This document shows, piece after piece, positions 59,163 to 64,000 of a stretch of 64,000 nucleotides of DNA (positions are counted from its first letter, which is position 1; every line of letters begins with the position of its first letter). The DNA lies in the NCBI GenBank assembly GCA_031254195.1, contig JAIRUW010000076.1, positions 1 through 64,000 on the forward strand, written 5' to 3'. The notes beneath the pieces are model-generated. The model ran no database searches, was not told where the DNA came from, and saw only the letters and a program-made list of their open reading frames with translations. Source of the DNA: Oscillospiraceae bacterium. GTDB taxonomy: Bacteria; Bacillota; Clostridia; Oscillospirales; UBA929. The position numbers were made by a program, and so were the translations under genes.

Positions 59163-59843
59163 ATGCTTTGGCGTTCCGTCGGGTATACCGTAATGATCTA
59201 CATCATCGTCATCATCACCATGCGCCTGATGGGCAAGCGGCAGGTCGGCGACATGCAGCCCAGCGAACTGGTGGTCACCATCCTTGTCTCGGAAATGGCG
59301 ACCATCCCGCTTCAAGACCCCGATCAGCCGCTGATCAACGGCATCGTGCCGATTCTAATGCTGCTGGCGTTCAACCTCGCGCTCTCCTTTGGGTTTTTGA
59401 AGTCGCACTTACTATGGCGCGTCTTCGAGGGCAAAGAGGTCATCGTGGTGGAAGAGGGGAAGATCGACGAGCGCGCTATGCGCCGCAACCGCCTCACACT
59501 GGCGGAATTATTTGAAATGCTGCGGCTGCAAGGGTATACGGATATATCACAGCTCCGGTACGCCATCATAGAGAGCAACGGGCTGCTGAGCGTTATCCCC
59601 TATGAGGCCCACAAGGCGATGACCCCGACGAACGCGTCGGTGCAGGTGCAGGAGCCGGGTATGCCGCAGGTTTTGATCTCAGACGGCAAAATTATGAAGA
59701 AAAAGCTCCAAAAGCTCGGACTCAACGAGCAGTGGCTGCTCAATGAGCTGTCGGCGCGCGGCTTGCAATCGGTCAAGGACGCCTTTGTTTTGACGCGCGA
59801 CGAATGCGGGAATATCTATTGTATGGCGAAGGAGAAAAGATAA
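59163..59843 (+). CDS. DUF421/YetF-like membrane protein
   Basis: MRLMGKRQVGDMQPSELVVTILVSEMATIPL; SD AGGGGGCGG before ATG 59163. Confidence 0.9.
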   Translation: MLWRSVGYTVMIYIIVIITMRLMGKRQVGDMQPSELVVTILVSEMATIPLQDPDQPLINGIVPILMLLAFNLALSFGFLKSHLLWRVFEGKEVIVVEEGKIDERAMRRNRLTLAELFEMLRLQGYTDISQLRYAIIESNGLLSVIPYEAHKAMTPTNASVQVQEPGMPQVLISDGKIMKKKLQKLGLNEQWLLNELSARGLQSVKDAFVLTRDECGNIYCMAKEKR

Positions 59844-59847
59844 TGGG

Positions 59848-60159
59848 TCATATCCCCATTTCTTCCACGACGGTGCGAATACGCTTCCAGCTTTCTATAC
59901 TGCCGGCCAAACCCTCGCGCCCCGCGTCGGTTATGGCATAGTATTTCCGTGTCGGGCCGTTTGACTCCCCGCTAAGCGTGATGGAGGCGCTCCCGTCCGC
60001 GTGAAGCCTGCGGAGGATGGCGTAAAAGGTGCTCTCATTGACCTCGGGGAACCAACGCCGCATGGCCTTCATTACATCGTAGCCATACATCTCCTTATCG
60101 CGGATGGCAAACAGGACGCACATCTCCAAAATGCCCTTCTTGATCTGAGCCTCCATCAT
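59848..60159 (-). CDS. PadR family transcriptional regulator
   Basis: KKGILEMCVLFAIRDKEMYGYDVMKAM...NESTFYAILRRLHADG. Confidence 0.9.
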   Translation of the reverse strand: MMEAQIKKGILEMCVLFAIRDKEMYGYDVMKAMRRWFPEVNESTFYAILRRLHADGSASITLSGESNGPTRKYYAITDAGREGLAGSIESWKRIRTVVEEMGI

Positions 60160-60971
60160 TCCGCCCTCCTCTTTTGGATGAAATAGATGCACAGCGCGGA
60201 CAGCCCCATTAAGAGTGCCGCATAGCCATAAATCATCAGCGCTTTCATCATAACCGGAATGAACCCGGCGGCATCTTCAAGACGCTTAAATATCCAAAGT
60301 ATTGCATACAGAAACACCACGGCGCCTACAGCATGGATTATTAGTGTGAAGAAATACGGGGTCAAACGGTAAAACCCGAACACCGCGAAGACCGCTATGC
60401 AAAGCACAGCGGCAATAGACGCCACCCAAATGCGCATGAAAATATCCATATGTTTCATAGTAGAATCACTAATAACAAAATCGGCGTTTATTGCCCATAG
60501 AAAGCATACCAAGGCAAACGCAAATATCAGAACATGCCCCGCCATCAGGAGCCAGTTTCCATTTTTACCAAGAATCCGTAACGTAGAAGGTGTTTTTCCG
60601 ACCGTCCCGCCGAGTATGAACCACAGAAAGACTGTAAAAACCGTGATAAAAGCAATGCTGAATCTAAAACTGTTCCCCTCATAGTATGTAATATTTATGG
60701 GAATAACGGCAACGACGAATACTGCGGCTAACAGTATCCGCAGCTTAATTCTTGTTGTGATACGCTTCTTTCTCCCCATCGTTTCAGCCAACTCTTGCGC
60801 GACCACTGCCGGACTGCCCAGTTCGGCGCATATTTGCGCCTCGTTCTTGCCTTCGCTGTCCCCGGACGCAAAAAAGCCCTCGTAATCCGACAGTATATCG
60901 GCGATTTCTTCCTCGGAAAATATCCAGCGCAACGCTTTCCGTAATTTTTTGATAAACTTCGTCTTGTACAT
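60156..60971 (-). CDS. DUF1700/HAAS-like membrane protein
   Basis: FIKKLRKALRWIFSEEEIADILSDYEGFFASGDSEGKNEAQICAELGSPAVVAQELAE then TM helices; SD AGGAGG, start refined. Confidence 0.85.
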   Translation of the reverse strand: MYKTKFIKKLRKALRWIFSEEEIADILSDYEGFFASGDSEGKNEAQICAELGSPAVVAQELAETMGRKKRITTRIKLRILLAAVFVVAVIPINITYYEGNSFRFSIAFITVFTVFLWFILGGTVGKTPSTLRILGKNGNWLLMAGHVLIFAFALVCFLWAINADFVISDSTMKHMDIFMRIWVASIAAVLCIAVFAVFGFYRLTPYFFTLIIHAVGAVVFLYAILWIFKRLEDAAGFIPVMMKALMIYGYAALLMGLSALCIYFIQKRRAE

Positions 60972-60976
60972 AGCGC

Positions 60977-61039
60977 AACCTCCTATTGTCTTATAGACAG
61001 TAGTATAGCACACTACTGTTCATAACGCAATAGGAGGTT
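60977..61039. repeat. 63-bp symmetric inverted repeat covering DUF1700-padR promoter and SD
   Basis: AACCTCCTATTG-N8-ACAGTAGT-N7-ACTACTGT-N8-CAATAGGAGGTT (minus); promoter TTGCGT-N17-TATACT inside. Confidence 0.85.
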
Positions 61040-61065
61040 CAAAATTATTTTTACGCCGCTTTACC

Positions 61066-62031
61066 TTATGCCCACCAAGCCGTAGCCGGGGATTCGAAGA
61101 AAAGCGTCTCTTTGAGGAACCGTATCCCTTTCTCCAAGCCCTCTTCGATCGACATAAACGCGTCTTCATGCTCAATGCTGATCGCGCCGTCGTATCCGGC
61201 GAGGCGCAGGGCGGTGAAGATGTCGCCCCACACCACTGCGTTGTGGCCATAACCGACGGTTCGGAAGAGCCACGAACGGTTTTCCAGCCCCAGCAGGCTC
61301 CCGGTGTCGAGCACGCCGTTGACGGCGGTTTTGTATGTATTGATGTTGGTGTCTTTGGCGTGGAAATGAAAGATCGCGCCTTTGAGCGCCATGATGGCCT
61401 GTACCGGGTCGCATCCCTGCCAAAAGAGATGGCTGGGGTCGAAGTTGGCCCCGATGGCCGGCCCGACGGCTTCGCGCAGGCGCAAAAGGGTATCGGCGTT
61501 GTAAACGCAGAAGCCCGGGTGCGGCTCCAGAGCAATCTTGGTCACGCCATACCGTGCGGCTTCCGCGACAGTTTTTTTCCAAAATGGGATCAGGACCTCT
61601 TCCCACTGGTATTTCAATACCTCGCCGAAGTCAAACGGCCACGCGCAAGTGACCCAATTGGGCAGCTTGGCGCCGTCGTGGTCGCCGGGACAGCCGGAGA
61701 AAGTGATGACGGTATCCACACCCAGCTTTTGCGCGAGGCGCAGGGCGAGGGTAAAGTCTTTCTCGGCGGTGTCGCGCACCTCTTTCTGCGGGTGTACGTG
61801 ATTGGAGTGGCAGCTTAGAGCACTGATTTGCAGGTTATATTTTGTCAAAAGGGCAACAAACGCGTCCAGTTTGGCAGGGTCGGACAGCAGTTCCTCAGGA
61901 TTGCAGTGCGCCCGGCCAGGATAGCCGCCGCAGCCGATCTCTACAGCCTGTACGCCGCGCTCGCTCAGCCATCGGAACGCCTCTTCCGCGCCGCGGTCGC
62001 CCAGCGCTACGGTGAATACGCCTAGTTTCAT
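61066..62031 (-). CDS. Sugar phosphate isomerase/epimerase (TIM barrel)
   Basis: AVEIGCGGYPGRAHCNPEELL...GVTKIALEPHPGFCVYNADTLLRL...GANFDPSHLFWQGCDP. Confidence 0.9.
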   Translation of the reverse strand: MKLGVFTVALGDRGAEEAFRWLSERGVQAVEIGCGGYPGRAHCNPEELLSDPAKLDAFVALLTKYNLQISALSCHSNHVHPQKEVRDTAEKDFTLALRLAQKLGVDTVITFSGCPGDHDGAKLPNWVTCAWPFDFGEVLKYQWEEVLIPFWKKTVAEAARYGVTKIALEPHPGFCVYNADTLLRLREAVGPAIGANFDPSHLFWQGCDPVQAIMALKGAIFHFHAKDTNINTYKTAVNGVLDTGSLLGLENRSWLFRTVGYGHNAVVWGDIFTALRLAGYDGAISIEHEDAFMSIEEGLEKGIRFLKETLFFESPATAWWA

Positions 62032-62042
62032 GGTAATCCTCC

Positions 62043-62783
62043 TTATTCCTTGCGCAGGCTCATAATGTGCTTAACGCCGTTTGTAAGGCTCTCAAACGGG
62101 TCGCCGGAAAACTCCTCCTGCTCATGGATAAATGTATCAATGCCGTTATCCAGACCGGTTTGGATCAATTTTTGGAAGTCCAGCACGCCGTCGCCTAAAT
62201 CGACGCCGCCGCCTTTGTCATCCATCTGCTTGATGTGCAGCGATGTGACGCGGGGCGCGTGTTTTTGGATAAACGCGGCGCAGTCGCAATCCTTGCGGGA
62301 CGCCCAGAAAAGGTCTAGCTGCAAGTCCACTTCCGGCGCGAGCTCCATCATATCCTCTATGCGGTATTGACTGCCGTCGCGCTCAAACTCAATGGCGTGG
62401 TTATGGAACGCGAAGCGAAAGCCCGCGTTCTTGACCTTCTTGGCCAGCGTGTTCAGGCGCGCGGCGGTCTGCTTGACCTCTTCCGCGTTATCAAACGGCG
62501 CGGCGGGCACGACGATAAACTTCGTCCCCAGCGCCTTATGATACGCGATTTCCTCGTCAAACGCTGTTTCCAGCCGTTCCAGCCCGATGTGCGCCCCGGT
62601 GGGCTTGAGGCCCGTCTTTTGCAGCAAAAAACGCATCTCCATCTCGCCAAGCCCGCCGTAACCGGCAAACTCCACGCCGCTGTACCCAATGTCGGACAGC
62701 TTTTGCAAAACCACGGGAAAACCCATACTCTCCGTCTCATCGCGTATAGAGTATAATTGAATAGCAAAGCTCTTGATAAGCAT
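62043..62783 (-). CDS. Sugar phosphate isomerase/epimerase (TIM barrel)
   Basis: IQLYSIRDETE...YSGVEFAGYGGL...FAFHNHAIEFE...LQLDLFWASRKDCD. Confidence 0.9.
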   Translation of the reverse strand: MLIKSFAIQLYSIRDETESMGFPVVLQKLSDIGYSGVEFAGYGGLGEMEMRFLLQKTGLKPTGAHIGLERLETAFDEEIAYHKALGTKFIVVPAAPFDNAEEVKQTAARLNTLAKKVKNAGFRFAFHNHAIEFERDGSQYRIEDMMELAPEVDLQLDLFWASRKDCDCAAFIQKHAPRVTSLHIKQMDDKGGGVDLGDGVLDFQKLIQTGLDNGIDTFIHEQEEFSGDPFESLTNGVKHIMSLRKE

Positions 62784-63856
62784 TAAAACACCACCTGTTT
62801 GCCTATTCTGGCGGATTCATATACCGCGTCGAGGATGCGGGTGACAGCCATCGCCTGCTCCGGCAGCACCACCAGCTCATTCTCGCCCCGTACTGCGCCG
62901 AGGAAAGCGAGCTGCTCACGGAACTGCGGGCTGGCTGTATCTCCGTCATAGAAGTCCACACCCTTCGCGCCGAAATCAGGCCTGAACTCATACTGACGGT
63001 CATGCTTCACGCCGTTGATACGCAAGCCGTCGAACATATCCGCGCCCCCCTTGGTACCGCAGAGCAGGGTGAGCGGCTCGCCGATCTCCAGGCTGTTCAG
63101 CGCCCAGCTCGTTTCAAGCTGGATGGCCGCGCCGTTTTCCATGATGATGAAGCCGAACGCGCTGTCCTCAACGGTAAACTGCTTGGGATCCCACGCCCCC
63201 CAAGCGTTGGCCGGTTCGGTCTGGTCGTTGAGCTTATGGAAGGCCACGCCGGTGACCGACTTGGGCGTATAGTTGTCCATCATCCACAGCGCCAAATCGA
63301 GGGAGTGGGTGCCGACGTCAATCAGCGGCCCGCCGCCCTGCTCGTACTCGTTGAGAAAAACGCCCCATGTCGGCACAGCGCGGCGGCGGATCGACCGGGC
63401 CTTGGCGTAGTAAATCTCACCCAGCACACCGGCGGCGCATTCTTTTTTGAGGAACTGCGTATCGCTGCGGTAGCGGTTTTGGTAACCGATAGTGAGCAGC
63501 TTGCCGTTGCGCTTGGCGGCCTCCGCCATCTTCAGCGCTTCGGCGTAATTGATGGCCATCGGTTTCTCGCACATGACATGCTTTTTAGACTCCAGCGCTG
63601 CGACGGCGATTTCGCTGTGGCTGCGGTTGGGTGTGCAGACGTACACCGCGTCCAAATCGAGCTTTAGCAAATCGCGGTAATCCTTAAAAACCTTACTGTT
63701 TGGCTCCCCGAACGTTTTGGCTGCGCTCTCCGCCTTCTCCAGAACAATATCGCAGAACGCAACGGCGTCTGCCAGCTCCGTCTGCTGCATCGAGGGGAGA
63801 TGCTTTTGGGTGGCGATGCCGCCGCAGCCTATGATTCCCACCTTGAGCTTTGCCAT
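62783..63856 (-). CDS. Gfo/Idh/MocA family oxidoreductase
   Basis: MAKLKVGIIGCGGIATQKHLPSM; DAVYVCTPNRSHSEIAVAALESKKHVMCEKPMA; start refined. Confidence 0.93.
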   Translation of the reverse strand: MAKLKVGIIGCGGIATQKHLPSMQQTELADAVAFCDIVLEKAESAAKTFGEPNSKVFKDYRDLLKLDLDAVYVCTPNRSHSEIAVAALESKKHVMCEKPMAINYAEALKMAEAAKRNGKLLTIGYQNRYRSDTQFLKKECAAGVLGEIYYAKARSIRRRAVPTWGVFLNEYEQGGGPLIDVGTHSLDLALWMMDNYTPKSVTGVAFHKLNDQTEPANAWGAWDPKQFTVEDSAFGFIIMENGAAIQLETSWALNSLEIGEPLTLLCGTKGGADMFDGLRINGVKHDRQYEFRPDFGAKGVDFYDGDTASPQFREQLAFLGAVRGENELVVLPEQAMAVTRILDAVYESARIGKQVVF

Positions 63857-64000
63857 AACTAAATCGCTCCCTTCCCGTATCCTTCTTGCTTGGATTGTCA
63901 CGCTTATTATACAGGCTGGGAGGGTAAATGTAAAGCGGGAAACCGGCATCTTTCAGAAAAGCGGGGTCGCGGTGGATAAGGTTGGAAAAGCGAAGAGATA

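Overview
The window looks like a chromosomal segment from a GC-rich, probably spore-forming Firmicute (Clostridia/Oscillospirales-like). This placement is an inference from gene content and order. Housekeeping blocks include rnhcp-rsgA, mfd-pth-glmU(C-terminal), the yifB/comM AAA ATPase, malQ, mgtA, a complete minus-strand F1Fo ATP synthase operon (atpZ-I-B-E-F-H-A-G-D-C), a nucleoside uptake and catabolism cluster (udp, BMP-type ABC importer, deoC) and a TIM-barrel isomerase / Gfo-Idh-MocA cluster. The most striking object is a single ORF (6111..7061) that fuses an AraC-type DNA-binding domain directly to a GH11 xylanase domain with both catalytic glutamates kept and no signal peptide. It is divergently arranged, through overlapping promoters, with a secreted, C-terminally anchored GH11 xylanase (4963..5991). 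This suggests a one-component regulator that uses an enzyme fold as its glycan sensor. The second theme is ribosome- or attenuation-type leaders: an NpmA/KamB-like 16S rRNA A1408 methyltransferase with a five-codon leader peptide and a 12-bp Shine-Dalgarno-sequestering hairpin; rnhcp-rsgA with a nine-codon leader peptide and an intrinsic terminator; a second rnhcp with its Shine-Dalgarno in a hairpin; and mgtA with a consensus promoter, an early terminator hairpin and an overlapping proline-rich uORF. Other items include a GNAT with an alpha-CTD-like tail, a GlmU lacking its uridylyltransferase half, a ribbon-helix-helix regulator not in the supplied ORF track with a palindromic operator, two PadR loci with 8-N7-8 operator-like dyads, and a dispersed imperfect palindrome. 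No database searches were possible. Family names rest on motif recognition, and novelty claims are hypotheses.
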